Shown here: piece by piece, positions 14,012 through 14,158 of the stretch | Layout: the number at the start of each line of letters is the position of its first letter | How positions within the stretch are numbered: the stretch's first letter is position 1 | Assembly: GCA_900552245.1 (NCBI GenBank) | Contig: URYY01000046.1 | Coordinates: 1-14,158, forward strand | Direction: 5' to 3' | Length of the DNA stretch: 14,158 nucleotides | Origin: an uncultured Opitutales bacterium | GTDB taxonomy: Bacteria; Verrucomicrobiota; Verrucomicrobiia; Opitutales; Intestinicryptomonadaceae | Position numbers and translations under genes: made by a program | Notes under the pieces: model-generated | Seen by the model: the letters and a program-made list of their open reading frames with translations, nothing else | The model's database searches: none | What the model was told of the DNA's origin: nothing

Positions 14012-14158
14012 ATGAACAGGCGCGAATTTTCAAAAAAAGTACTTGCGGCGGGCATAGGGCTTGCCGCCATTGGGCGCATGAATTTGTCGGCGCAGGAGGG
14101 CGGCTCTTGGGATTGGCAGAAGCGAGAGGCCTTTAAGACAAACTTTGCCCCCATGCTA
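14012..14158 (+). CDS. N-terminal part of a second Tat-exported protein (cut by window edge)
   Basis: ATG at 14012, one base after the oxidoreductase stop, opens a frame of 49 codons that runs off the window. It begins with a twin-arginine signal NRREFSKK, a hydrophobic run rich in Ala and Gly (VLAAGIGLAAIG) and a likely cleavage site near LSAQ. The first mature residues WDWQKREAFKTNFAPML recall the start of exported TIM-barrel sugar isomerase/hydroxypyruvate-isomerase-like proteins that often neighbour Gfo/Idh/MocA genes. That identification is tentative because the catalytic part is outside the window. The immediate spacing implies co-transcription and translational coupling. Confidence 0.75.
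   Translation, partial: MNRREFSKKVLAAGIGLAAIGRMNLSAQEGGSWDWQKREAFKTNFAPML

Overview
The window is about 14 kb of chromosomal DNA from a Gram-negative, outer-membrane bacterium. KdsA (Kdo synthesis for LPS), a FadL-type porin with a C-terminal Phe and twin-arginine-exported oxidoreductases all point to a diderm. The protein sequences (an RsmG with the NGxIYxKGG segment typical of FCB/PVC bacteria, an FTNQIREKIG-type RecA, and Tat-exported Gfo/Idh/MocA proteins) fit the PVC group, most likely Verrucomicrobiota. That placement is inference, not proven. Genes are compact, with AT-rich gaps and clear intrinsic terminators. I see no IS element, CRISPR array, prophage, rRNA or tRNA.

Layout. (1) 1-331 is AT-rich with no gene, followed by a strong minus-strand terminator. 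(2) 386-4024 is a minus-strand cluster transcribed ndk > rsmG > kdsA > a large protein of unknown function. rsmG and kdsA overlap as ATGA. (3) zupT (ZIP metal importer) is on the minus strand with a long leader that carries a terminator-like hairpin. (4) rpsU (S21, minus) and pyrG (CTP synthase, plus) are divergent, and each is followed by its own terminator. (5) A TetR-family repressor gene (minus) and a fadL-like porin gene (plus) are divergent across a 162-bp gap. Two TGAAC-type palindromes lie in that gap, one of them between the -35 and -10 boxes of the porin promoter. (6) A 12-TM MFS exporter (minus) is divergent from recA (plus). (7) At the right end, a Tat-exported Gfo/Idh/MocA oxidoreductase is followed one base later by the start of a second Tat-exported protein, cut by the window edge.

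Most of the window is housekeeping: nucleotide metabolism (ndk, pyrG), ribosome (rpsU, rsmG), LPS (kdsA) and recombination (recA). The accessory part is a self-contained regulatory unit (TetR plus FadL) and the start of what looks like a periplasmic sugar-oxidation operon. The least explained items are the 554-residue protein at 386-2050, with its basic F-K-K-rich head and acidic tail, and the structured leaders upstream of zupT and rpsU. I found no clear evidence of a wholly new system.
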